Counted from the first letter of the stretch, positions 38,851 to 49,879 are shown. The stretch: DNA of 64,000 bases from Phytophthora colocasiae (GCA_018806915.1 JAGKQI010000031.1:1178001-1242000); one strand, 5' to 3'. Notes: generated by a model not told the origin, from the letters alone. Numbers and translations: made by a program.

Positions 38851-39469
38851 TTCTGGAGCACGTCCCAGTTGACGTTAGGGTGGTGCCAAGGAGCGTAGCA
38901 AACACCCGTGTTCAGACGAGCGGCGTCGGCGGTGGCGGCCACAACGGCGGAAACAGCAAGAGCAGTCGCGAACTTCATCACTGCTTAAGTAGCTGCAGAA
39001 AGCTTAAAGAGGTTGTGAGGAGGTCCTTGCGCTTGACAAGGAAGATTGGGGAATGAATGAACTTTAGCGCCGATACCGGTGAGAAAGAGACGGCATCGAA
39101 ATTGGTCGCGTCTGGTAGTACCAGACTGGTACGCCTGGTTACTGTACATGTAATCTGAGGACGTTGGCAACACTCGGATGGTACGCGACAATGGTTCGTG
39201 GTCATCTGTACGGTGTCGGATCGTATGGAGGAGGATCCAGCCGCATCTCCGGATCTGCTTTTGGTGTCCGCAGAGATTGTGCGCCGTCCCAAGGTAATCT
39301 ATGGACTCCACAGTGCAGTACATGGAGCACCGGTGTAATTCAGACTGATGTGTGAGCTATGGTGGAACAACCAAAAAAGGATCCAAATCTACCAATGTAA
39401 CTATGAATCGATCTTTATCCACCCGATAACGATCAAATGACGATTCCATTTCAACTTTTTTAGCACAGT

Positions 39470-40130
39470 ACTTCGAAGTTCGCTCAAGGTGCCGGAAGGT
39501 ATCTACGGCACACGGATAGCACCTTGACGTTCGTTGCTTCGCGTGGAACGGACAACAGCTCACAATTTTTCGTGTTGGTATTCTGCGGCATGTTTGCATT
39601 GCAGCGGGGTCGGTGCTCTATGCTCCGCTAAGCGAGTGGCAGAATCAATCGATTGTAGAATTGTGTTCCGATACAGGATATCCCCACCGAAGTCCCCAGC
39701 TTACTTCAAAGAGCTGAGCCCGTGACGTGACGAAAAAGTTAACCCACGTCTGGATCTTGACAAAGTGCCAGTCGTCCTTGGTCACTAAAGCTTGGAGACG
39801 CAGATACCATGTTCTCACTCATGATCTGGTCTAGCCAAGGATACCTAAATTAGACGCCCAACGCATATTCTTATGGCTGCTTTTATCCGGCGAGTTCTAC
39901 AGTAAACTAGTTGAACAGTGTTCTGCTCGACGGTATAGCTTGTCACTGTCGTTTCAATTCGGAACGCTGGTAAAGGCTTGTAATGAAAAAGCAGTCGTGG
40001 GAAGCCATTTTCCAAAAGCCTCGATAGCACGACAAAGTGTCTCTGTTAGCTGCGTGCAGAAATACCGGTAATGTACTCGCTCACGAGCGCATTCTACTGC
40101 TGATTCCGTAGAGCGGTATTGTAGGTACTG
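39470..40130 (-). repeat. Repeat family R2, copy a
   Basis: About 660 bp matching 46720-47375 in inverted orientation, with small indels and several protein-like but broken frames. Part of the duplicated upstream block of the GH17 gene. Confidence 0.8.
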
Positions 40131-40244
40131 TAACAATTATTTTGTGGTCGCATATGATCGGGTTCCACGACCAGAACGTGTGTCACGTATCGCCAACAGA
40201 AACGAAAATCTTCACGAGGCACACATAATGTTCAACAGTGCAAG

Positions 40245-40495
40245 TTCTATACTGTTCAACTAGTTTACTGTAGAACTCCGGATAAAAACAGCCATAAGAA
40301 TATGCGTTGGGCGTCTAATTTATCCTTGGCCAGACCAGATCATGAGTGAGAACATGGTATCTGCGTCTCCAAGCTTTAGTGACCAAGGACGACTGGCACT
40401 TTGTCAAGATCCAGACGTGGGTTAACTTTTTCGTCACGTCACGGGCTCAGTAAGCTTGGGGGGGGGGGGGGGGATATCCTGGCTATCGGAACACA
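40245..40495 (+). repeat. Repeat family R2, copy b (partial)
   Basis: About 250 bp, inverted relative to copy a, so 39718-39945 and 40245-40446 form a long hairpin-capable pair. It ends at a run of 16 G. Confidence 0.8.
40458..40473 (+). repeat. G16 homopolymer
   Basis: Sixteen G between AAGCTT and ATATCC. The related copy near 47170-47190 has GGGACTTCGGTGGGG at this point. Confidence 0.8.
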
Positions 40496-41283
40496 GTTCT
40501 GTATAGGTACGGACGGACACTGCAATGATTTCTCGACTGGCATGGACAGCCTACTGAAGGAAACACCATTGAATGCGGTGTAGTTTACATCTGCAAGCCT
40601 GGCTCAGCAACGTTACATGAGTTCGTAAGAAAATTGTGGCTATCTATATTCATGATATTTAGTACAGGTTTCCTTCCAGTTTGGACAACAGCAACACGGC
40701 ATACTAGACCCTGGAGCAGCAAATTGTCACGTGAGTCAGTATGTCTCGACGCGTAACCTTCGGCTAACATCCATAAATACCGGTCTTTTCCATTAATACC
40801 GGTCTTTCATCAGTACATACCGGTACATCCACCACTACCGGTGATCTAGAATGGCACTGCTCTAGGTTGAATCATGTTGTAGAAAAGCATCATGTTGCTT
40901 TAATGTTGCATAATGACGCCCTTCCGTCATTACGCAACTTAAACCTTTCTTGCAGTTAGATAGCAACTTGGAGCACTTCCTAGTGATTGCCAGCTCGCTA
41001 GGACACTTGCAAACATTTCCTACTATGTCTTGAGACCCACACTCACCTTCAGTGCTTCAAAATGTCTCTACACTCGAGTTGCATCATGCGACCAATCACC
41101 GTAACCTATTGGTGATTATCAGCTCTCACGAAGTATCGTAAATCGATTACCAGTCCAAATGCTGTCCAACAATCTCCTACGTATCCTAATGTACACACAT
41201 CCTCGATATCATTCTTCAATTTGCAGCACCACACACACTACTCTCAACAACAAACACGTTGAGTTCTTCACGATTCCATCCCA
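40496..41283 (+). promoter_or_regulatory. Upstream region of ABC transporter 1
   Basis: Contains four ACCGGT palindromes (40779, 40798, 40819, 40837) and a 13-bp inverted repeat around 40906-40937 with TGACG/CGTCA cores. A pyrimidine/CA-rich stretch directly precedes the ATG. Promoter function is inferred from position only. Confidence 0.5.
40779..40842 (+). promoter_or_regulatory. Cluster of four ACCGGT sites
   Basis: Start-to-start spacings are 19, 21 and 18 bp, close to two helical turns. The factor is unknown. Confidence 0.4.
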
Positions 41284-44200
41284 ATGACTACTTTCGGTAG
41301 TGGTGAGCCAACCGTTCCGGTGATCGGATATGACGATGGCAAAACGTTGATGGCTCGAGGTCCATTGGCCCTGCATGAGCACGTAGCTTCCCGGTTGGAG
41401 ACGTCACTGGGCAAAGCTCTTCCTCAGATGGAGGTGCGATTCCAGGATGTATCCATCTCGGCCGACATCGTGGTGAAGGACGCGAGTGACTTGGAAGTTC
41501 AGCTGCCTACACTCCCGAACGAGATGATGAAGACGGTGGCCAAGAAGCACACGGTGACGAAACGCATCCTGAGAGGAGTGAGTGGCGTACTGAAGCCTGG
41601 TACCATCACTCTTGTACTGGGTCAGCCTGGGTCGGGCAAGTCGTCGTTGATGAAGCTGTTGAGTGGACGATTCCCGAAAGACAAGAACGTCTCGTTCGAA
41701 GGGGAAGTGACGTACAACGGCACTCCAGCGGGGGGTTTGCACAAGCGACTGCCGCAACTCGTGTCGTACGTGCCTCAACGCGACAAACACTACCCGGAAT
41801 TGACAGTGAAGGAAACGCTGGAGTTTGCTCATGCTGCGTGTGGTGGAGAACTGTCGGAACGAGTTGCGAGTCACTTGGTGAATGGAACTCCAGACGAGAA
41901 TGCAGAGGCTCTGAAGGCTGCCCAAGCTTTAACCAAGTTCCACCCAGACGTGGTTATTCAGCAACTCGGACTGGAGAACTGCCAGAACACTATCGTTGGA
42001 GACGCCATGCTGCGCGGAGTGTCTGGTGGAGAGCGGAAACGTGTGACGACTGGTGAAATGGCGTTCGGTGACAAGTACATGATGCTCATGGACGAGATCA
42101 GTACAGGTTTGGACAGCGCTGCAACCTTCGACATCATCACGACGCAGCGGAGTCTGGCTAAAACGTTCCGTAAGACGGTGGTCATTTCCCTTCTACAGCC
42201 GTCGCCTGAGGTTTTCGGGCTCTTCGACGACGTGATGATCCTGAACGCTGGTCACCTCATGTATCACGGACCATGCGAAGAAGCGTTGAGTTACTTTGAG
42301 GCTCTGGGGTTCAAGTGTCCTCCGTCTCGTGATGTGGCCGACTTCTTACTGGATCTTGGAACCAACAAACAGTACCAATACGAAGTGAAACAAGAGGGAG
42401 GGAGTGCGATTCCTCGTGCTCCGAGTGACTTCGCAGACGTGTTTCGATGCTCGTCGATCTACACTCAGACAGTGCAGGAGTTGTCGAGTCCAGTGAATCC
42501 AAGTCTTGTGGAAGATATGACGACTCATATGACGAATCAGCCGGAGTTCTCTCAAAGCTTCTGGGGCAGTACTGGGTTGCTTATGAAGCGTCAATTGACC
42601 GTCACGAAGAGAGAAACAACCGCTCTTATTGGTCGGTTGATCATGAACACTATCATTGCATTGTTGTGTTCCAGTGTTTACTACCAATTCGATATGACGG
42701 ATGCTCAAGTGGCCATGGGTATTATGTTTGAGGCCGTGTTGAACCTTTCTATCGGTCAAGCCGCCCAAATTCCAACGATCATGGCTACACGCGAGGTTTT
42801 CTACAAGCAACGAGGTGCCAATTTCTTCCGAACGGCGTCTTTCGTGCTGGCGTATTATGTGAATCAAGCGCCTCCGATCATACTGGAATCGGTGATTTTC
42901 GGCACAATTGTGTACTGGATGTGTGGATTCGTGAGTAGTTTCTGGAGTTTTTTGCTGTTTTTGGTGGTTTTGTGCCTGACAAACCTTGCACTCGGAGCCT
43001 TTTTCTTCTTTTTGGCTGTTGCGTCTCCCAATATCAACATGGCGAATCCCATTTCCAGCGTGGCCGTGCTCTATGTGTGTGTATTTGCTGGATATACCAT
43101 CACCAAGGACCAAATTCCAGATTATCTCATCTGGTTGTACTGGGGGAACCCCATTGCGTGGGGGATACGTGCTCTTGCAGTGAGTCAATACAGTCATTCT
43201 CGCTTCGACACATGTGTATACGACGGGTTGGACTACTGCGCGAAGTATGGGATGAAAATGGGAGAATACTCTCTCAGTACGTACGAAGTTCCATCTGAGA
43301 AGTTCTGGCTTTGGTACGGGATGGTATTCATGGCAGCTACATATGTGTTTTTCCTCTTCCTTTCGTGTCTTGCACTCGAGTATCACCGTTTCGAACGACC
43401 GGAGAACGTCAGTCTGGACATTGAGAGCGATGAAAGAGCCTCGGATTCCTACACACTCACCAAAACACCTAGAGCTTCTGGCAAACAGGAGGAATCGGTG
43501 ATCTCTGTTAATCCATCTAGAGAGAAGCGTGTTTCTCCAGTGACGGTGGCATTCAAGGACTTGTGGTATACCGTACCGGACCCGACGGACAAGAAGAAGA
43601 CCATCGATTTACTGAAGGGGATCAGTGGTTACGCTCTACCTGGGACCATCACAGCTCTCATGGGATCCTCTGGTGCTGGAAAGACGACGTTGATGGATGT
43701 GATCGCTGGACGGAAGACTGGGGGACAGATCCGAGGAGAGATCCTGCTCAATGGACATCCCGCCACGGACCTGGCCATCCGACGTTGCACTGGGTACTGT
43801 GAGCAGATGGACATCCACTCGGAGTCGTCCACAATCCGTGAGGCCTTGACTTTCAGTGCTTTCCTCCGACAGGGAGCCGATGTCCCGGACAGTTGCAAGT
43901 ACGACGCAGTGAATGAGTGTCTGGACCTGCTGGACCTGCATCCGATCGCTGATCAGATCATCCGTGGCAGTTCGGTGGAGCAGATGAAGCGCCTGACGAT
44001 CGGTGTGGAGTTGGCTGCTCAGCCCAGTGTGTTGTTCCTGGACGAACCGACGAGTGGATTGGACGCCCGATCGGCCAAGTTGATCATGGACGGTGTTCGG
44101 AAGGTGGCGAATACCGGTCGCACTATCGTTTGTACGATCCATCAGCCTTCGGCCGAGGTCTTCAGTGTGTTCGACAGTCTTTTATTGCTGAAGCGTGGTG

Positions 44201-45354
44201 GTGAGACGGTATTCGCGGGTGAATTGGGTGACAACGCAAGTGAGATGATCACGTACTTCGAGTCGATTGAAGGTGTAGCCAAGTTGAAACCTGCTTACAA
44301 CCCTGCCACGTGGATGCTTGAAGTGATCGGAGCTGGAGTGGGCAATACTTCAGCATCTAAGACGGATTTTGTGGAGATTTTCAAGGGAAGTAAAGTATTC
44401 AAGCGTCTGGAAGCCAATCTGAACCAAGAGGGAGTTTCTCGACCGTCACCGTCAGTTCCGGCACTGAAATTCGCTGACAAACGTGCAGCATCAGAGTTGA
44501 CTCAGATGAAGTTCCTGTTGAAGCGCTTCTGCGATCTCTATTGGCGAACTCCTTCCTTCAACTTGACACGTTTCGGTATCTCCTTTGGAATGGGCATTGG
44601 ATACGGTATCACTTACATCGGCGCTGAGTATGAGACTTACACTGGTGTGAACTCCGGTATGGGAATGCTTTACATGGTCGCGTCCTTCATCGGCCTCATA
44701 TCCTTCAATGGTTTAATTCCTGTCGCTGCTGAGGAACGTGCTGTTTTCTACCGAGAGAGAGCGGCTCAGACGTACAATGCCTTCTGGTATTTCTTCGGAC
44801 TTAGCGTGATGGAGATCCCGTACGCTGTCGTGGCAGTTCTCCTCTTCTTGATCCCGTTCTTCCCTATGGCTGGCTTCTCCGGTGTTGGTCCCTTCGTCAT
44901 CTCTTGGCTCGTCTTGGTACTACAAGTTCTACATCAAGCGTTTATGGCGGAGCTTCTAGTCTTCCTCTTGCCGAACCTCGAAGTCGCGGAGATCGTCGGT
45001 GTGTTGTTGAACTTGCTTGGCTATTTGTTCTCGGGTTTCAGTCCACCAGCGTCTGCTCTTCCCTCAGCTACAGTGTGGCTGTATGACATTACCCCCATGA
45101 AGTACAGCGTGGCCGCGTTTTCTGCAGTGATCTTTGGCTCCTGCAACAACGATGGAGACTTTGGATGCACCGTTATGAGGAATGCCCCTCCAGCACTACC
45201 TGAGAACCTCACAGTTAAGGAATATCTCGAGATCAACTTCTTGATGAAACACAGCGAGATCTGGAAGAACACGGGACTCCTCCTCGTCTTCGTTGTCGTG
45301 TTCGGAATCTTCACACTGTTCGCTATGCGATTCCTAAATTACCAGAAGAGATAA
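41284..45354 (+). CDS. Full-size PDR-type (ABCG) ABC transporter 1, 1356 aa
   Basis: Intact ORF. Order NBD1-TMD1-NBD2-TMD2 is the reversed layout of pleiotropic drug resistance pumps. NBD1: Walker A G-Q-P-G-S-G-K-S (113-120), signature V-S-G-G-E-R-K-R (from 246), Walker B L-M-D-E. NBD2: Walker A G-S-S-G-A-G-K-T (794-801), degenerate signature S-S-V-E-Q-M-K-R, Walker B V-L-F-L-D-E. Each TMD has six hydrophobic helices; long loops include F-Y-R-E-R-A in TMD2. It exports hydrophobic compounds, possibly plant toxins or fungicides, at the plasma membrane; the substrate is inference. It is nearly identical to ABC 2 in the NBDs but diverged in the TMDs. Confidence 0.95.
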   Translation: MTTFGSGEPTVPVIGYDDGKTLMARGPLALHEHVASRLETSLGKALPQMEVRFQDVSISADIVVKDASDLEVQLPTLPNEMMKTVAKKHTVTKRILRGVSGVLKPGTITLVLGQPGSGKSSLMKLLSGRFPKDKNVSFEGEVTYNGTPAGGLHKRLPQLVSYVPQRDKHYPELTVKETLEFAHAACGGELSERVASHLVNGTPDENAEALKAAQALTKFHPDVVIQQLGLENCQNTIVGDAMLRGVSGGERKRVTTGEMAFGDKYMMLMDEISTGLDSAATFDIITTQRSLAKTFRKTVVISLLQPSPEVFGLFDDVMILNAGHLMYHGPCEEALSYFEALGFKCPPSRDVADFLLDLGTNKQYQYEVKQEGGSAIPRAPSDFADVFRCSSIYTQTVQELSSPVNPSLVEDMTTHMTNQPEFSQSFWGSTGLLMKRQLTVTKRETTALIGRLIMNTIIALLCSSVYYQFDMTDAQVAMGIMFEAVLNLSIGQAAQIPTIMATREVFYKQRGANFFRTASFVLAYYVNQAPPIILESVIFGTIVYWMCGFVSSFWSFLLFLVVLCLTNLALGAFFFFLAVASPNINMANPISSVAVLYVCVFAGYTITKDQIPDYLIWLYWGNPIAWGIRALAVSQYSHSRFDTCVYDGLDYCAKYGMKMGEYSLSTYEVPSEKFWLWYGMVFMAATYVFFLFLSCLALEYHRFERPENVSLDIESDERASDSYTLTKTPRASGKQEESVISVNPSREKRVSPVTVAFKDLWYTVPDPTDKKKTIDLLKGISGYALPGTITALMGSSGAGKTTLMDVIAGRKTGGQIRGEILLNGHPATDLAIRRCTGYCEQMDIHSESSTIREALTFSAFLRQGADVPDSCKYDAVNECLDLLDLHPIADQIIRGSSVEQMKRLTIGVELAAQPSVLFLDEPTSGLDARSAKLIMDGVRKVANTGRTIVCTIHQPSAEVFSVFDSLLLLKRGGETVFAGELGDNASEMITYFESIEGVAKLKPAYNPATWMLEVIGAGVGNTSASKTDFVEIFKGSKVFKRLEANLNQEGVSRPSPSVPALKFADKRAASELTQMKFLLKRFCDLYWRTPSFNLTRFGISFGMGIGYGITYIGAEYETYTGVNSGMGMLYMVASFIGLISFNGLIPVAAEERAVFYRERAAQTYNAFWYFFGLSVMEIPYAVVAVLLFLIPFFPMAGFSGVGPFVISWLVLVLQVLHQAFMAELLVFLLPNLEVAEIVGVLLNLLGYLFSGFSPPASALPSATVWLYDITPMKYSVAAFSAVIFGSCNNDGDFGCTVMRNAPPALPENLTVKEYLEINFLMKHSEIWKNTGLLLVFVVVFGIFTLFAMRFLNYQKR

Positions 45355-45456
45355 GGTAGAAATTCTCGAGAAGTACTCATTCAAGAATATACTCCTCCTT
45401 GGTGTTACTCATTACGCGGCATAAATCACGCCCGCACAGTTAACTTAGAGCCAGGT

Positions 45457-45537
45457 AAGTACTTATTCTTGCACCGTGATTCCATCCGGTAGTGATGGCG
45501 GCGGGGTCACTTCAGCACATGCAATCTCCAAACACAA
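45457..45537 (-). pseudogene. ABC transporter C-terminal relic
   Basis: About 80 bp matching 54178-54285, the last extracellular loop of ABC 2 (G-I-T-V-Q-E-Y region), on the minus strand. It lies about 100 bp after the ABC 1 stop and shows that another ABC copy once ended here. Confidence 0.7.
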
Positions 45538-45570
45538 CACAGGCCCCAGGAAACAATAATTCAGTACCAA

Positions 45571-46252
45571 TAACGGAAATTCCCGATTAATACCCCGGGC
45601 ACTATTTACAATAATAGTACCCTCCCAAAATCCAAAAGGTTACTCTGTATTGCCGAAAGGTTACTCTGTATTGCCGAAAGATTACTCGTCGATCAGGTCA
45701 GTATCATCAAGAGCGTCGTGCAGCTCGTCCAGATTAAAGTTTCCTACTAAGTACGTTCTCGGGGTCCTCGTGATCTTCGTCAGCGGCTTCCCAGCTTGTA
45801 CGGAATCGCTCACCGTAGACGTCGTGCTTCGCAATATGCCAGTCCAGGTAGCTGTGACAGCTACTAGCTGTCTGTAAAGCCAGCAGCAGCGACGGAGTTG
45901 ATGACAGTAGTATCTTGCCATGCCTTTCTTACCCACTCACAAACTACAGCTACCGACGGCATACGCGGGTTGCCGAAGCGAGTGTGCTCGACCTTGTCGC
46001 TCTCCTTCCACGCAATGATCTCCATGTAGAGTAGGTTCTTGAACGTCTTGTAGATGCCAATGTCATGGGAATTCTTGATGGCATTTTGCTGAATGAGCGT
46101 TGCTGGTATAGGACAGACGCACACCTGTAGACAGTGCTAGTGAATGGCTGGCGCTGCAACAAAATAGCTGGTCACTTGTGTTGAAGGTTACTATCGGGTT
46201 ACCCTCGGAGGGCACTATTCGGGTAGAGGGTATTAATCGGGAATTTCCGTTA
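45571..46252. mobile_element. Tc1/mariner (pogo-like) element, about 680 bp
   Basis: 25-bp perfect inverted repeats at 45571-45595 and 46228-46252, reading TAACGGAAATTCCC inward. If the outer TA is the target duplication, the repeat is 23 bp, as expected for Tc1/mariner. A transposase remnant is inside on the minus strand. About 2.5 tandem copies of a 21-bp unit are at 45637-45683. Confidence 0.75.
45864..46124 (-). pseudogene. DDE transposase C-terminal remnant
   Basis: The frame reads V-C-E-W-V-R-K-A-W-Q and V-I-N-S-V-A-A-A-G, resembling the C-terminal end of pogo/Tigger transposases (K-A-W ... V-I-N-S-F). The catalytic core is missing, so the element cannot move by itself. Confidence 0.5.
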
Positions 46253-46305
46253 GTTTGCCCCAATGTAAATTATTAGAAATAACCAAAAGGTTGGTATTAT
46301 TGCCT

Positions 46306-46549
46306 CGCACGCCAACGTGGCGCAGGACAAATCCATTCGCGCCATTCCATGGCGATGCTGGGAAGAGTGGTTGCGTCTCCTCGACGAGATTTCGTGCACC
46401 AGTCTTGTCTCCAGACTTGGTTTACGAAATTCGTTCGCGACAACAAGTTACTGTACGATTTTTGAAGGATAGCGTTGCAGCGGCCACCTGACCTGCAAGC
46501 TTTCACAGACTGTAGATCAATACTTACTCTTTTAAAGCAGACTACGTAC
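46306..46549 (+). repeat. Dispersed repeat R1, copy 2
   Basis: Matches 36907-37148 with scattered substitutions and small indels. Confidence 0.8.
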
Positions 46550-46719
46550 ATATTAGTTTCCATGTTTTCAATGATTCAGCTGAAATTCTTCCCAACCAGC
46601 ACGAGCGGCGATCGCTTGCGAGCACCCGAATCCCACATTTAGCTAATAATATGAATGAGAAACAAGAATCGTTAGAAACACATGACACTAGGAAACGTTA
46701 TGGGCGTAACCCCAGCACA

Positions 46720-47375
46720 ATTGTTACCTACCGCCCTACAGAATCGGCAGTACAATGCGCAAGTGGCGTGCTCTGCGTGCAGCGAACGGGATGGAAACGA
46801 CTGGATCTGCTTGTTCCCGCCTCCAACAGAGACATTTTGTCATGCTATCGAGGCTTTTGGAAAATGGTTTCTCACGATCGAGAAAGACTGCTTTTTCATT
46901 ACAAGCCTTTACCAGTGTTCCGAATTGAAACGACCTGTCGGTGACATCGATTCCGTTGCGCAGAACCCTATTCAGCTAGTGTACTGTAGAACTCTCCGGA
47001 TAAAAGCAGCCAGAAGAATATGCGTTGGGCGTCTAACCAATCCTTGGTCATGAGTGAGAACATGGTATCTGCGTCTCCAAGCTTTAGTGACCAAGGACGG
47101 CTGGCACGTCGTCAAGATCCAGACGTGGGTTAACTTTTTCGTCACGTCACGGGCTCAGCTCTTTGAAGTAAGCTTGGGACTTCGGTGGGGATATCCTGGC
47201 TATCAGAACACAATTCTACAATCGATTGATTCTGCCGCTCGCGTAGCGGAGCATAGAGCACCGACACGAAAAATTGTCCGTTCCACGCAAAGCAACGAAA
47301 GTTAAGCTTGAGTAAGGTGTTATCCGTGTGCCGTAGATACCTTCCGGTGCGAGTCGAGTGTGAATGGCCATTCAA
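46720..47375 (+). repeat. Repeat family R2, copy c
   Basis: The least eroded copy. The + frame 46682-47053 and the minus frame 47142-47375 are open and protein-like, but I do not recognise a family. Confidence 0.7.
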
Positions 47376-47546
47376 TCGTTCTTGGCTGAAATCTACGATT
47401 TCTAGCTAGATTTTGGATTATGTTAGGTTGTTCCACCACTACCCCAGTCTGAATCACACCGTGCACGTAACACATGTACGTACTCCACTATGGAGTCCAT
47501 AGCTTACCATAGCGTTTCCTGACGGCGCACAATCTCTGTAGACGTT

Positions 47547-47961
47547 AATTGAGAGTATAGCGAACGAGGCTTGATAGTGAAGTGAGTAGGAGGAAGTAAA
47601 TCCAAAAGTGAGTTTATTGAGTTAGCCCGCATTCACTAATCTACCCTTGCTCTCCTTAAGCTCCCCTTGTAGACCTTTGTGAAACGGGAACGCTTGATGT
47701 AACGGGAACGCCTTGTGAAACGGGAACGCTTGATGTAACGGGAACGATTGATGTAACGGGAACGATTTGTGCACATCTTGAGATCAGCAAATTGAAGTTC
47801 TCGTCCAATCAGAATAGTGTATCCAAGGTAGACCGCCAATCGTATTGCAGCATCCACGCGTCTTCCACTGTTGTCCTCACTTGGCACGCGTTGTGCGCGT
47901 GAAAGCTGCGTGCTTCGAGGTAGGGACCCAGTGTAGGAGACGGCGAAGTGCAATCTCAACA
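47547..47961 (-). repeat. 3' LTR of Copia-B
   Basis: 415 bp, five AACGGGAACG units at 18-bp spacing. Confidence 0.93.
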
Positions 47962-47968
47962 CCCCCAC

Positions 47969-49879
47969 TCAATTCGACGTCTCGAACTTGGGAATGACGT
48001 TGCTGCGTTCCATCAAGTAGCGCAACGTCTTGGAAGAGAGGCCCTTGGTCAAGTAGTCCGCTAGTTGGTTCTTAGACTCCTGGTAGGTCAGCTCAACCTC
48101 GCCACTGGCAATCTTCTCTCGGATGAAATGGTAGCGAATGTCGATGTGCTTGGTGCGAGCTTGATAACCGACATTCTTCGCCAAAGCCATGGCACCCTGG
48201 TTTTCCTCGTAGATCACCGTAGGGTCCACTTGCTTTGCACCAATGTCCTTGAGTAGTCGACGCAGCCACACTACTTCTTTGATGCACTCACTCAGAGCCA
48301 TGTACTCTGCCTCAGTAGAACTCAGTGCGACCGTCTTCTGGAACGTCGAGCGCCACACCACCGGAGCACCACACATCATGAGCATCATTCCGCTCACTGA
48401 GCGTCTGTCGTCACGGTTACCGGCCCAGTCAGCATCCGAGTAAGCCGTCATCTCAGTTCCCAGTAGGCCATCGTACATGATACCCACTTCCTTGGTCTTC
48501 AGCAGGTAGCGCACCACCTTGATTCCCGCATTCCAATGCGCCTCACCTGGGTTTTCCAGGAAGCGACTCAACTTGGCAACAGCAACCGCAATGTCAGGTC
48601 GTGTTCCGCATGTCAGATACATGAGGCTACCGATGAGCGATCGGTAGGGCCTTGACTTCACCTTAGCCTTGTACTCCTCTGTCTGCGTGCCGTCGTCCTT
48701 GGTCAAGTGAAGACTTGGATCCAGTGGCATCAGGCTTGGCTTCGCGTTTTCTTGACCGAATTTCTTGATGATCGACTCTGTATATGCGCGTTGAGAGATG
48801 GCCAATGTTTTATTGTCCATATCGTAGTCGATCTCAATCCCGAGAATAAATCGAGCGCGTCCGAGGTCCTTGATCCGGAATTTGTCCGCGATTCCAGCCT
48901 TCACTGACGCGATGACACCCTTGTCCTTTGAAGCAATCAGCATGTCGTCGACGTAAAGACACACGATACATTCATCGTCACCATCACCTCGGGTGTATAC
49001 ACAGGGATCAGCATCAGCCGCCTTGAAACCCATGTCTTTTAAGTGACCATCGATCGTCTCGTTCCAAACACGAGATGCTTGCTTCAGGCCATATGCCAAA
49101 CTTTGCAGGAGTAGGCAGACGACGTCTTCTTCACTTTTAGCATCGGCCATCGTCAGGAGCTCACGCAGACCTTCAGGCAATTCCATGTAAATTTCTTCGT
49201 CGAGCTTTCCATACAGGAACGCCGTATCCACGTCGCATTGCTCGATCTCAAATCCTTCAGCACAGCACTTAGCCAGCACAGCACGGATCGAGTTCAGGTA
49301 TGCCACTGGCGCGTACGTCTCTTCATAGTCAATCCCGTGACGCTGAGAGTACCCCTTGGCGACGAGACGAGCCTTGTGCCGGGTCACTTCTCCTTTCTCG
49401 TTGCGCTTCAACGCGAACACCCACCGACATCCGATCGGGCGCTGGTGAGCCAGTCTTGGTACCAGCTTCCATGTCTTGTTTGCAGTAAGTGACTCCAATT
49501 CACTTGCAATTGCCTTCTTCCATTCATCGCTGTCCTCGCCTGACGTCGCCTCTGTATACGTCTTGGGGACTTCCTCCGATGCAGCCATAGCTTGGCCACC
49601 TTCAAGTGCGAGCAGTTCGCCACTTGGTTTAACCCTTTCTTGTGTCATCTTCTGACGCTTGGTCCCCGTGGTTGACGGCAGGATAATCTGCTTCTTGGTT
49701 GCGCCAGCCTCTTCAGGATCGTCAATTTCGTCGATGTTACGAGTACGCGAACGAGTAATCATGGGATGGGTGGACTCGTAAGGGATGATTTGACTGTTCA
49801 CGTCACGTTGAAGTGGAATGACGTCAGCACCTTCAACAACGACCGGAACAATCTCCATTGAACCCTGACGGTTGTCCAC
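47969..49879 (-). pseudogene. Copia-B reverse transcriptase-RNase H region
   Basis: 636 open codons with Y-V-D-D and Y-S-D-A-D-W-A. A 3-base insertion adds one Ala in the conserved L-Y-G-L-K-Q motif (L-A-Y-G-L-K-Q, near 49095), which Copia-A lacks. Relative to the integrase frame it is shifted by one base near 49870. Confidence 0.88.

Larger units (their letters stand above)
37391..38978 (-). pseudogene. GH17 beta-1,3-glucanase, broken copy 1
   Basis: ATG 38978 starts a signal peptide (K-F-A-T-A-L-A ... A-D-A) and mature N-terminus L-N-T-G-V-C-Y-A-P. After about 40 codons a 728-bp hAT-like element interrupts it. Downstream it also has a loss of about 28 bp (near 38088) and a 10-bp loss near 37530 relative to copy 2, both shifting frame. 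The glycoside hydrolase family 17 marks are kept: V-G-N-E-D (acid/base Glu) and L-T-E-T-G-W-P (nucleophile Glu). Family members cleave beta-1,3-glucan; in oomycetes that could mean wall remodelling or attack on callose. The original stop is at 37391-37393. Confidence 0.9.

Noticed and set aside
46682..47305. Functional gene in repeat R2
   Set aside because: Open frames differ between strands and are broken in the other copies; no family recognised.
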